DNA from: Pseudomonadota bacterium | Lineage (GTDB): Bacteria > Pseudomonadota > Alphaproteobacteria > Rhizobiales > Rhizobiaceae | Assembly (NCBI GenBank): GCA_023388675.1 | Contig: JAEWFU010000191.1 | Location: 1 to 9,100, forward strand | Direction of reading: 5' to 3' | Length of the DNA: 9,100 nt | Part shown: piece by piece, positions 1 through 6,746 of the stretch | Layout: each line of letters opens with the position of its first letter | Position numbering within the stretch: position 1 is the first letter of the stretch | Position numbers and translations under genes: made by a program | The notes under the pieces: model-generated | The model's input: only the letters and a program-made list of their open reading frames with translations | The model's database searches: none | What the model was told of the DNA's origin: nothing

Positions 1-1035
1 GTCATCGACGCTCTCGGCCGGCCTGTCGACGGCGCCGGCCCCCTGCTGCAAGGCAAGGCCGGGGAGGCTGCCACCGCGCCGCTCGCAATGTCCCGCCAGA
101 GGGTGGCCACCGGTTTCAGGACCGGCGTGCGCGTGATCGACATCTTCACGCCGATCTGCTTCGGCCAGCGCCTCGGTATCTTCGCCGGTTCAGGCGTCGG
201 CAAGTCCACGCTCCTTGCGATGCTTGCGAGCGCGGAGGCGTTCGACACGGTGGTTGTTGCACTCGTCGGTGAGCGCGGGCGCGAGGTTCGCGAATTCCTG
301 GAAGATACGATCGGCGCGGCGAGCTTGGCCAAGACCGTGGCCGTAGTGGCGACCAGCGACGAAAGCGCGATGATGCGCAAGCGCGCGCCGGACATGGCGA
401 TGCGTGTCGCCGAGCACTTCCGCGAACAGGGACAACGAGTCCTGCTCGTGCTCGATTCCATCACCCGCTTTGCCCATGCGATGCGTGAGGTCGCCATCGG
501 TGTCGGCGAGCCGCCGGTTGCGCGCGGCTATCCGGCCTCGGTCTTCACCGACCTGCCGAAGCTTCTGGAGCGTGCCGGCCCGGGCGTAGACGGCGCCGGA
601 TCGATCACCGCGATCCTGTCCGTGCTGGTCGACGGCGACGATCACAACGATCCGGTCGCGGATTCCATTCGCGGCATTCTGGACGGCCACGTGGTGCTTG
701 ACCGCTCCATCGCCGAGCAGGGGCGCTATCCGCCGGTCGATCCGCTGGCCTCAATCTCACGGCTTGCGCCGAAGGCCTGGACGAAGGAGCAACAGATACT
801 GGTAACGCGCCTGCGCAGCATGATCGCCCGCTTCGAGGACACTCGCGACATAAGGTTGCTTGGCGCATACCAGCCCGGTGCCGACCCCGAACTGGATCTC
901 GCGGTCCGGCAGGTGCCGACCATATACGAGGCGCTGACGCAGACGCCGCAGGACAATGTCTCGCCGGACCCGTTCGCCGATCTCGCACGTCATCTGAGGA
1001 GCAAGGAGAAGCCGGTCGATGAAGCTGTCGAATAG
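1..1035 (+). CDS. fliI: Flagellar export ATPase FliI (5' end cut by window edge)
   Basis: This is the ATPase of the flagellar type III export apparatus, a cytoplasmic F1-beta-like enzyme that hydrolyses ATP to help deliver rod, hook and filament subunits to the export gate. The frame is open from base 1, so the start lies outside. 344 residues are present and roughly the first 100-120 of a usual ~450-470 are missing. Visible motifs, in window residue numbers: VIDALGRPVDG at 1-11; Walker A GSGVGKST at 63-70; GERGRE with the probable catalytic Glu at 91; Walker B LLVLDS at 148-153; and PPVDPLASIS at 244-253, which fits the alpha/beta ATPase signature. The RGYPASVFTDLPKLLERAG stretch is typical of FliI/type III ATPases rather than F1 subunits. 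The stop lies 17 bases inside the next gene, suggesting translational coupling. An internal ATG at 88 is not the start, because homology continues upstream of it. Confidence 0.97.
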   Translation, partial: VIDALGRPVDGAGPLLQGKAGEAATAPLAMSRQRVATGFRTGVRVIDIFTPICFGQRLGIFAGSGVGKSTLLAMLASAEAFDTVVVALVGERGREVREFLEDTIGAASLAKTVAVVATSDESAMMRKRAPDMAMRVAEHFREQGQRVLLVLDSITRFAHAMREVAIGVGEPPVARGYPASVFTDLPKLLERAGPGVDGAGSITAILSVLVDGDDHNDPVADSIRGILDGHVVLDRSIAEQGRYPPVDPLASISRLAPKAWTKEQQILVTRLRSMIARFEDTRDIRLLGAYQPGADPELDLAVRQVPTIYEALTQTPQDNVSPDPFADLARHLRSKEKPVDEAVE

Positions 1036-1819
1036 GCTTGGCCTCGGATACAAGAGCCGTCTCCCGCTGGCGGGCGATGGAACTGCGCTTGCCGAAGCGC
1101 GCGACGTGGCGATCCGGACCCTTTATCACGAGCGCGACAAGGCGGAACGGAAAGCTTACCAGGCCAAGCTCACCAGTCGGCACGAGCAAAAGGGATTGCT
1201 GCATCGCCTGGGTTTGCGCAGGAAGGATGAGCCGGCTGCGTTTGAGGAATTCAAGGCGCCGAAGGCTGAGCGAGCCAAGTCCCCGCCGCCGGTTACCAGA
1301 CCGGCTCCGTTGCAGTCCAAAACCAAAAAACGCGACCGCAGCGACATCGTCGTCGCGGCCCTCGGCATTACGCTCGGCCTCACCTGCGCGCTGTTTCCCT
1401 GGTACATCTTCTTCAACCAGGAGCAGTTCGGTGTTCGGGAGTTCGTTTTCGAAGGACGCGGTTCGGTCACGCCGCCGTCCAACCTGGTCTATCAACCAGC
1501 ACTCATCAACCAGCCCTTCTCGACCGGCGAAGTGCCGAAGATGAACCTCGACTTCTTCCCCACCGCCACACTGCCGGGCGAGGAAGATGAAGTCCGTGCC
1601 GTGCCTGCTTCGGAGCAGCCGTTTCCGTCGGACCTCATAAGCTTCAAGTTGGTCCATGTCGCCAACGGCCGCGCGATGATCCAGGACGAAGACGGCCTGT
1701 GGGTGGTGCAGCGCGGTTCGCGCCTTCCCGACGCCAGCGAGGTGGCCTCGATCGAGCAGCGGGGCGGAAACTGGGTGCTGGTAACGACGCTCGACAAGGT
1801 CGTCGAACTCCAGCGCTGA
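1019..1819 (+). CDS. Single-pass membrane protein of unknown function, conserved position between fliI and flgB
   Basis: I do not recognise a named family. The 266-residue product has three parts. Residues 1-108 are basic, charged and Pro/Lys-rich, presumably cytoplasmic. Residues ~109-132 form one hydrophobic helix (DIVVAALGITLG onward, ending FPWYIFF). Residues 133-266 would be periplasmic by the positive-inside rule. Residues ~207-265 (LVHVANGRAMIQDEDGLWVVQRGSRLPDASEVASIEQ then a short beta-rich tail) look like a small beta domain. The pattern (hydrophobic repeat, 'G.a.i.d..G.w.v..G..lp....v..I...g..w.l.t') recalls the homology region of GspC or PilP, but this is resemblance by eye only. 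The ATG at 1019 is preceded by AAGGAG at 1003-1008, and the gene overlaps the end of fliI by 17 bases. Rhizobial flagellar clusters carry an uncharacterised gene here (orf38 in Sinorhizobium, from memory), so a flagellar accessory role is inferred from context. Confidence 0.85.
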   Translation: MKLSNRLGLGYKSRLPLAGDGTALAEARDVAIRTLYHERDKAERKAYQAKLTSRHEQKGLLHRLGLRRKDEPAAFEEFKAPKAERAKSPPPVTRPAPLQSKTKKRDRSDIVVAALGITLGLTCALFPWYIFFNQEQFGVREFVFEGRGSVTPPSNLVYQPALINQPFSTGEVPKMNLDFFPTATLPGEEDEVRAVPASEQPFPSDLISFKLVHVANGRAMIQDEDGLWVVQRGSRLPDASEVASIEQRGGNWVLVTTLDKVVELQR

Positions 1820-1845
1820 CCGCGCGCAAGGTCCGCGCAAGACTC

Positions 1846-1878
1846 ACTCCCTAGGGTGGCGCTACGCGTCAAGGGAGT
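1846..1878 (+). promoter_or_regulatory. Inverted repeat covering the flgB ribosome-binding site
   Basis: ACTCCCT at 1846-1852 is the exact reverse complement of AGGGAGT at 1872-1878, with 19 bases between. An inner GCG/CGC pair (1859-1861 and 1865-1867) could stack within the loop. The right arm contains the flgB Shine-Dalgarno sequence AAGGGAG (1871-1877), five bases before the ATG at 1883. The left arm is therefore an anti-Shine-Dalgarno-like element that could hide the ribosome site. The left arm also overlaps the self-palindrome CCCTAGGG (1849-1856). The complementarity is directly visible; a regulatory role is inference. Confidence 0.4.
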
Positions 1879-1882
1879 AGCG

Positions 1883-2263
1883 ATGCAACCCGTCAGCCTG
1901 TTCGATCTGGCATCCCAGCAAGCCAAGTGGCTTTCGGTGCGTCAGACCGCCGTTTCAAGCAATATCGCCAACGCGAACACGCCCGGCTACGGCATGCGCG
2001 AGGTCGAGCCGTTCGAGGCGGTGCTGAACCAGACGAGCGTGTCGATGCGCGCGACCCATCCGCAGCATCTGGCGGGCGCCAATGCCGTCGGCGCGTTCAA
2101 CGTTCGCCAGGTAAACGACGATCATCCGACGATGCCTTCCGGCAACACGGTTGTGCTGGAAAACGAACTGATGAAATCCGGTGAGGTTCGCCGCTCCTTC
2201 GAGATGAACACGGCGATCGTCAGGTCGTTTCACCGCATGCTGATGATGACGACCAGGGGGTAG
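1883..2263 (+). CDS. flgB: Flagellar proximal rod protein FlgB
   Basis: This is a proximal rod subunit, exported through the type III apparatus and assembled on FliE at the base of the axial structure. It has 126 residues. The N-terminal helix carries the family motif around 21-36 ([16 protein letters not shown]), the hallmark of FlgB/C/F/G rod proteins. The C-terminal helix ([28 protein letters not shown]) is the matching coiled-coil partner. I chose ATG 1883 because AAGGGAG lies five bases upstream and [10 protein letters not shown] is a natural rod-protein beginning. A GTG at 1856 in the same frame would add nine residues (MALRVKGVA) with no ribosome site. It opens the compact flgB-fliP run. 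The 63-base gap before it is the largest between fliI and the end of fliP, so an internal promoter here is possible, though none was recognised. Confidence 0.95.
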   Translation: MQPVSLFDLASQQAKWLSVRQTAVSSNIANANTPGYGMREVEPFEAVLNQTSVSMRATHPQHLAGANAVGAFNVRQVNDDHPTMPSGNTVVLENELMKSGEVRRSFEMNTAIVRSFHRMLMMTTRG

Positions 2264-2265
2264 GC

Positions 2266-2685
2266 ATGGTGGATCCGCTCATTTCTTCGCTCAAGGTGGC
2301 TGCATCGGGGCTCGGCGCTCAATCCGAGCGCCTTCGGATCGTTTCGGAAAACCTCGCCAATGCGCAGTCGACCGGCAGCACTCCGGGCGCCGATCCGTTC
2401 CAGCGCAAGACGATCACGTTTACCGCCGAGCTGGACCGCGCCTCGGGTGCTCACATGGTGGAAATTTCGGCGATCTCGCCGGACCGCACGCCGTTCGTCA
2501 CAGAATACCAGCCGGGCCATGAGGCTGCTGACGAGCTTGGTTTCGTGAAGATGCCGAACGTCAACGTGCTGGTCGAGATGGCCGACGTGCGCGAGGCCAA
2601 CCGCAGCTACGAGGCGAACCTGCAAACCATCAAGCAGGCGCGCGAGCTGATCTCCATGACCATTGAACTGATGAGGGGCCAGTAA
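2266..2685 (+). CDS. flgC: Flagellar proximal rod protein FlgC
   Basis: This is the second proximal rod subunit, 139 residues, close to the usual FlgC length (~134-140). The N-terminal rod motif [22 protein letters not shown] starts near residue 20; the family consensus is 'R..vi..NiAN..T.g'. The characteristic FlgC C-terminus is present: [20 protein letters not shown], then [24 protein letters not shown]. The ATG lies three bases after the flgB stop, with a G-rich AGGGGG ribosome site at 2255-2260 inside the flgB tail. The stop TAA overlaps the fliE ATG by one base (TAATG). FlgC works with FlgB and FlgG in the rod and with FliE at the MS-ring junction. Confidence 0.96.
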   Translation: MVDPLISSLKVAASGLGAQSERLRIVSENLANAQSTGSTPGADPFQRKTITFTAELDRASGAHMVEISAISPDRTPFVTEYQPGHEAADELGFVKMPNVNVLVEMADVREANRSYEANLQTIKQARELISMTIELMRGQ

Positions 2686-3011
2686 TGATCCAGGGACTAG
2701 CAGGTGTCGACAAGGTCGGCCAGGCGGCCGGCATGCTCGACGGCCTCGCCAACATCACCGGTCCGGCGCTCAATCGGCCCAACGTTGCGCCCGAGGCGAC
2801 CTTCTCCGCCGCCGTTTCCGCGGCGTCGGGCCAGGCGATTTCCACGTTGCGCAACTCAGAAGGCCTGTCTTTGCAGGCGTTGCAGGGCGAAGCCGATACG
2901 CGTGAGGTGGTCGACGCCGTGATGAGCGCGGAACAGACCCTACAGGCTGCGATCGCCATCCGCGACAAGATCGTCAGTTCCTATCTCGAAATCAGCCGCA
3001 TGGCGATCTGA
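2685..3011 (+). CDS. fliE: Flagellar hook-basal body complex protein FliE
   Basis: FliE is the small adaptor between the FliF MS ring and the rod, and the first axial protein exported. At 108 residues it has the usual FliE length. The N-terminal half is low in recognisable features (Ala/Gly/Val-rich). The C-terminal half carries the family signature ([34 protein letters not shown]), matching the 'v..am..a..s.q....vRnK.v.aY.Ei.rM.v' pattern. The start overlaps the flgC stop by one base, and GAGGGGCCAG (2672-2681) supplies a ribosome site. In rhizobial and Caulobacter-type clusters fliE lies with flgBC, as here. Confidence 0.95.
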   Translation: MIQGLAGVDKVGQAAGMLDGLANITGPALNRPNVAPEATFSAAVSAASGQAISTLRNSEGLSLQALQGEADTREVVDAVMSAEQTLQAAIAIRDKIVSSYLEISRMAI

Positions 3012-3022
3012 GGATTTAAGCG

Positions 3023-3811
3023 ATGAAAGCACTTGCAATCGCCGCCACGGGCATGACCGCCCAGCAGACCAACCTTGAAGTGATCGCGAACAACATCGCG
3101 AACATCAACACCACGTCGTTCAAGCGCGCGCGGGCCGAGTTTTCCGACCTGTTCTATCAAGTCGATCGCGTGCAGGGCGCGCCGAACCGGGCCAATCAGG
3201 CGCTTGTGCCGGAAGGCACCCATATCGGCCTTGGTGTCAAGACCACCGCGGTCCGCAACATTCATACGCAAGGTCCTCTAGCCGAAACCGGCAACAAGCT
3301 GGACGTGGCGATTGCCGGCGGCGGCTGGTTCCAGGTCGAGGGCGTGAACGGCGAGGCGCTCTACACCCGCGCCGGCAGCTTCAACACCAACGCGGAAGGT
3401 CAGCTCGTCACGGCCGACGGTTATCTGGTCGCCGGCGGGATCGTCATTCCCGATGACGCAGTGGAAATCATCGTCAACAAGTCCGGGCAGTTCTTCGCGC
3501 GCTTCGATGGTCAGGTCCAGCTCGAGGAACTCGGCCAGCTCACGGTCTCGGTCTTTTCGAACGAGGCGGGGCTGGCGCCGCTCGGCGACAAGCTTTTCCA
3601 GGAAACCGATGCCTCCGGCCCGGCAAATGTGGGCGTGCCCGGCGACCCGGGCTTCGGCACGGTCGAGCAGTATTACCTCGAATCGTCCAACGTCGATCCG
3701 GTGAAGGAGATCACCGCGCTCATCTCGGCGCAGCGCGCCTACGAGATGAACTCCAAGGTCATCAAGGCCGCCGACGAGATGGCGGCGGTCGTCACCCAGG
3801 GCCTGAGATAG
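3023..3811 (+). CDS. flgG: Flagellar distal rod protein FlgG
   Basis: FlgG is the distal rod subunit, which spans the periplasm through the P and L rings. Its 262 residues match the family (~260). The N-terminus has the rod/hook motif ([19 protein letters not shown], then [13 protein letters not shown]) around residues 9-42. The FlgG-typical 'FsDLfYQ' follows and distinguishes it from FlgF and the hook protein FlgE. The middle ([34 protein letters not shown]) is the beta-rich core. The C-terminus ([20 protein letters not shown], then [16 protein letters not shown]) is the conserved FlgG/FlgE C-terminal helix. The ATG at 3023 follows AGGAT at 3011-3015. There is an 11-base gap after fliE and only 5 bases before flgA. 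Confidence 0.97.
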   Translation: MKALAIAATGMTAQQTNLEVIANNIANINTTSFKRARAEFSDLFYQVDRVQGAPNRANQALVPEGTHIGLGVKTTAVRNIHTQGPLAETGNKLDVAIAGGGWFQVEGVNGEALYTRAGSFNTNAEGQLVTADGYLVAGGIVIPDDAVEIIVNKSGQFFARFDGQVQLEELGQLTVSVFSNEAGLAPLGDKLFQETDASGPANVGVPGDPGFGTVEQYYLESSNVDPVKEITALISAQRAYEMNSKVIKAADEMAAVVTQGLR

Positions 3812-3816
3812 GACCG

Positions 3817-4284
3817 ATGATGCGTCTTCTCCTGCGCAGGACATTGTTGGCGATCGCGCTGCTGGCTGCAGCCGGCGCCGCGCAGGCTTATGCGCAGGAG
3901 ACCGTTCTCGTCACGACACGCGTGATCTATCCCGGCGAAACGGTCACTACGGACGCGCTCGAAGAAGTGCCGCTGCGCCGCCAGTTGCGCAACCCGGCAG
4001 CCTTCGCGCGTGCATGGGAGCAGATCGACGGCAAGGTGGCGCGCCGCACGCTGCTGCCCGGGCGTCTGATCGGCCTTTCGGCTGTGAGGGACGCTTATCT
4101 GGTCGAAACCGGCAAACCGGTGCAGGTGCGCTTCGTGCAAGGGGTGCTCGAAATCTCGGTTGCGGGCGTGCCGCTGCAGGCCGGTGCTGCCGGCGATCTC
4201 GTCAAGGTTCGCAACATCGACAGCGGCGTCGTCTTCACCGGCACCGTGATGGGCGACGGCTCGATCAGAGTTTCCGAATCATGA
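3817..4284 (+). CDS. flgA: Flagellar P-ring assembly chaperone FlgA
   Basis: FlgA is the periplasmic chaperone needed for polymerisation of FlgI into the P ring. The 155-residue product has a Sec signal peptide (MMRLLLRR, then a Leu/Ala core) with likely cleavage after AYA at residue 26. A SAF-type domain covers about residues 28-92 (TTRVIYPGETVTTDALEEV...GKVARRTLLPGRLI). A C-terminal beta domain follows (QVRFVQGVLEISVAGVPLQAGAAGDLVKVRN..SGVVFTGTV). It is shorter than the enterobacterial protein (~219 residues), lacking most of the extra N-terminal region, as I expect for rhizobial FlgA. Two ATGs in tandem (3817 and 3820) are both usable. TAGGA at 3808-3813 sits nearer the optimum for the second, and the first is retained by convention. 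It overlaps flgI by four bases, placing the chaperone directly before its client. Confidence 0.95.
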   Translation: MMRLLLRRTLLAIALLAAAGAAQAYAQETVLVTTRVIYPGETVTTDALEEVPLRRQLRNPAAFARAWEQIDGKVARRTLLPGRLIGLSAVRDAYLVETGKPVQVRFVQGVLEISVAGVPLQAGAAGDLVKVRNIDSGVVFTGTVMGDGSIRVSES

Positions 4285-5489
4285 TGCGTGCGCTGATCCT
4301 TGCGTTCTGCCTCGGCCTCGGTCTCGCTGGCACTTCCAGCGCCGACGAAGCGCTTGCGAACGGCGCTCAACCGGCCGGCGACCTCTATGGCGGCGCGGCC
4401 TATGGCGGGGTCAACCGCAACGACCCGCTTTCAGGCAGGGGCTTCACCGTTTCGCGGATCAAGGATATCGCCACGCTGCAGAGCGCGCGCGACAACCAGC
4501 TCGTGGGCTACGGTCTGGTGATCGGCGTGCAAGGCACCGGTGACGGGCTGCGAAATTCGCCTTTCACCGAACAGTCGGTGCGGGCGATGCTCGAAAATCT
4601 CGGCATCTCGACGCGGGGCGGCGCTTCCCGCTCGCGCAACGTCGCTGCCGTCATCGTGACGGCCAACCTGCCGCCCTTCGTCCAGTCGGGCGCGCGGATC
4701 GACGTCAACGTGTCCTCGATGGGCGACGCGACCTCGCTTGCCGGCGGCACGCTGGTGATGACGCCGCTGCGCGCTCCCGACGGCGAAATCTACGCCGTGG
4801 CGCAGGGGTCGGTCATCGTCTCCGGCTTCACCGCGCAGGGGCAGGCCGAAACGCTGACGCAGGGCGTGCCGACCAGCGGTCGCGTACCGAACGGCGCCAT
4901 TGTCGAACGGCAGGTGCCCGCATCGTTCAGCGCGGACCCGACGCTGACGCTGCAATTGCGCAATCCGGATTTTTCCACGGCGGTGCGCATCACCGATGCG
5001 ATCAACGAATATGCGGTGAGCCGTTTCGGCCAGCGGCTCGCCGCCGAGCAGGATGCGCGCACGGTTCTCATCAACCGCCCATCGAACATCTCTTCAGCGC
5101 GTTTCTTCGCCGAACTGGAGAATATCGTCGTCGAATCCGATGCGCCGGCGCGCGTCGTCGTAGACGAACGCACGGGTACGATCGTGATCGGCCAGCAGGT
5201 GCGCATCTCGCGCGTCGCGATTTCGCATGGCGCGCTGACGGTGCGCATTACCGAAATGCCGCAGGTCGTACAGCCGGAGCCGTTCTCGCGCGGCGAGACG
5301 GCGATCGAGCCTTTCACCGCGATCGACGCTAACCAGCCGGATGCGAACGTCGCCATGCTCGACGGCCCCGATCTTCAGACGCTGGTTGCCGGCCTCAACC
5401 GGCTCGGCGTGAAACCTGACGGCATCATAGCGATCCTGCAGGGCATCAAGTCCGCTGGCGCGCTCCAGGCCGAACTCGTGCTGCAATAG
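4281..5489 (+). CDS. flgI: Flagellar P-ring protein FlgI
   Basis: FlgI forms the periplasmic P ring, the bushing around the rod in the peptidoglycan layer. The ATG at 4281 overlaps the flgA stop (ATGA) and opens a signal peptide (MMRALILAF..), with probable cleavage near SSA at 19-21. The product has 402 residues. Family blocks are clear: SRIKDIATLQSARDNQLVGY then GLVIGVQGTGDG (58-89), NVAAVIVTANLPPF, VNVSSMGDATSLAGGTLVMT, NGAIVERQVP, RTGTIVIGQQVRIS, and a C-terminal LGVKPDGIIAILQGIKSAGAL. A ~36-residue Gly/Asn/Tyr-rich linker lies between the signal peptide and the first conserved block; Escherichia coli FlgI has almost none. The mature protein has no cysteine, whereas E. coli FlgI has a C-terminal disulfide. 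Open frame continues upstream to 4014 inside flgA, but that is a shadow. Confidence 0.96.
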   Translation: MMRALILAFCLGLGLAGTSSADEALANGAQPAGDLYGGAAYGGVNRNDPLSGRGFTVSRIKDIATLQSARDNQLVGYGLVIGVQGTGDGLRNSPFTEQSVRAMLENLGISTRGGASRSRNVAAVIVTANLPPFVQSGARIDVNVSSMGDATSLAGGTLVMTPLRAPDGEIYAVAQGSVIVSGFTAQGQAETLTQGVPTSGRVPNGAIVERQVPASFSADPTLTLQLRNPDFSTAVRITDAINEYAVSRFGQRLAAEQDARTVLINRPSNISSARFFAELENIVVESDAPARVVVDERTGTIVIGQQVRISRVAISHGALTVRITEMPQVVQPEPFSRGETAIEPFTAIDANQPDANVAMLDGPDLQTLVAGLNRLGVKPDGIIAILQGIKSAGALQAELVLQ

Positions 5490-5493
5490 GACG

Positions 5494-6039
5494 ATGACGA
5501 TGCGCAGCTACTTCAACCTTCGACCACGCGGTGCCACGACGCTTGCTTTGGGTGCTGGCGTGATCCTCGGCGCCGTGGTTTTCGGCGGAACGCCGGCCGC
5601 AACGCAGGCGGTTGGCGCGATCACCGAAACGGTCAGCGAGTTGGACGAGGACGTTCGTCGCTTCTGCTCCAACATCGCCGATGCCGCGCGGGACCGCCGA
5701 TACGCGTTGCAGAAGGCCGAGCTGGAAACGCTCCAGAAGGATATCGACCAGCGCATCGAGGCGATGGAGGAAAAGCGCGCCGAATACGAAGCCTGGCTCG
5801 CGCGCCGCAACGATTTTCTCGCCAAGGCGGAGGAGAACCTCGTCGAGATCTATTCGGTCATGCGACCGGATGCGGCCGCCGAGCGGTTGGCCGAAGTGCA
5901 TGTCGAGGTGGCGGCCAGCATCCTCATGAAGCTGCAGGCCCGCAAGGCAGGCGTCATCCTCAACGAAATGGACAGCAAGGCAGCCGCGGTGCTTACCGGC
6001 ATTCTGGCCAGCGCCACCCGCAAGCAGGACCCGACATGA
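5494..6039 (+). CDS. motE: MotE-type periplasmic motility chaperone
   Basis: The 181-residue product has one N-terminal hydrophobic segment (residues ~13-32, TTLALGAGVILGAVVFG), either a signal sequence or an anchor. A charged helical coiled coil follows at about 66-115 (LQKAELETLQKDIDQRIEAMEEKRAEYEAWLARRNDF). The C-terminal helical domain (EIYSVMRPDAAAERLAEVHV...ILMKLQARKAGVILNEMD) resembles the MgtE N-terminal repeat. This layout, and the position between flgI and flgH, fit MotE of Sinorhizobium meliloti, described as a periplasmic chaperone that stabilises the stator partner MotC. There is one cysteine, at residue 58; I recall a similarly placed Cys forming disulfide-linked MotE oligomers. 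The first ATG is at 5494. The ATG at 5500 (MRSYFNLRPRG) is better spaced from TAGGA at 5487-5491 and may be the true start. Overlaps flgH by four bases. Confidence 0.87.
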   Translation: MTMRSYFNLRPRGATTLALGAGVILGAVVFGGTPAATQAVGAITETVSELDEDVRRFCSNIADAARDRRYALQKAELETLQKDIDQRIEAMEEKRAEYEAWLARRNDFLAKAEENLVEIYSVMRPDAAAERLAEVHVEVAASILMKLQARKAGVILNEMDSKAAAVLTGILASATRKQDPT

Positions 6040-6737
6040 TGCGCAAGCCGCTTCTCCTTATCGCGGGGCTAGCGCTCGCCGGCTGTTCGACCGTGCGTGA
6101 AGAGATCGGCGTGCCACCGACGCTCTCGCCGGTGGGCTATGGCGTCGGCGATCCGCAGGCGATCTACACATATCCGACGCCGCCCGCGCAGGAAGCCAAG
6201 CGCTATTCGCTGTGGGACGACCGGCAGAGCAAGTTCTTCACCGACGCCCGCGCCCTGAGCGCCGGCGACATCCTGACCGTCGATATCCGCATCAACGACC
6301 GCGCGCGGTTCCGCAACGAATCCGAACGCAGCCGCACCGGCAGCCGCGGTCTGGGCTTCGGCGCCGATCTTTCCTGGCTGGGGCTTGGAACCGCGGGCGC
6401 GGCCAGCGCCGATATCGATTCATCGACCAGGTCGAAGGGCGAGGGGGCCACGGCACGCTCCGAGGACATCCAGCTCCAGGTCGCCGCGGTGGTGACGGAG
6501 GTGCTGCCGAACGGAAACCTGGTCATCAGCGGCTCGCAGGAGGTGCTGGTCAACGCCGAATTGCGCGTGCTGACCATCACCGGCATCGTGCGGCCGTCCG
6601 ACATCGGCGCGGCCAATACCGTTTCCTACGAGAGGATTGCAGAGGCACGTATCTCCTATGGCGGCCGAGGTCGGCTGACGGAGGTCCAGCAGCCAGCATA
6701 CGGGCATCAGGTTCTCGACAACCTGCTTCCGTTCTAG
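6036..6737 (+). CDS. flgH: Flagellar L-ring lipoprotein FlgH
   Basis: FlgH forms the outer-membrane L ring around the distal rod. The 233-residue product starts with a lipoprotein signal (MMRKPLLLIAGLALAGC). The lipobox LAGC puts the lipidated cysteine at residue 17. Conserved blocks include YSLWDDRQSKFFTDARALSA, GDILTVDIRIND, the KGEGATARSEDIQLQVAAVV segment, VLPNGNLVISGSQEVLVNAE, ITGIVRPSDIGAANTVSYER and the C-terminal ARISYGGRGRL. The start is an ATGATG doublet overlapping the motE stop. In enterobacteria flgH precedes flgI; here the order is flgI-motE-flgH. The P- and L-ring genes with the P-ring chaperone thus make a sub-cluster of exported ring components. Confidence 0.96.
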   Translation: MMRKPLLLIAGLALAGCSTVREEIGVPPTLSPVGYGVGDPQAIYTYPTPPAQEAKRYSLWDDRQSKFFTDARALSAGDILTVDIRINDRARFRNESERSRTGSRGLGFGADLSWLGLGTAGAASADIDSSTRSKGEGATARSEDIQLQVAAVVTEVLPNGNLVISGSQEVLVNAELRVLTITGIVRPSDIGAANTVSYERIAEARISYGGRGRLTEVQQPAYGHQVLDNLLPF

Positions 6738-6746
6738 GGGGCGGAT

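Noticed and set aside
605..1840. Long open frame on the reverse strand (411 codons)
   Set aside because: It lies opposite fliI and the 1019-1819 gene. Its translation is Arg/His/Pro-rich low-complexity sequence typical of antisense frames in GC-rich genomes, with no recognisable domain.
1856..1882. GTG start that would extend FlgB by nine residues
   Set aside because: No Shine-Dalgarno before it, while the ATG at 1883 has AAGGGAG at ideal distance and gives the usual FlgB N-terminus.
3278..3844. Reverse-strand open frame opposite flgG (188 codons)
   Set aside because: Shadow of a clear FlgG coding frame; no ribosome site or domain.
4014..4280. Upstream extension of the flgI frame inside flgA
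   Set aside because: The extra 89 residues are Arg/Gly-rich out-of-frame flgA sequence, and the signal peptide begins at the ATG at 4281.
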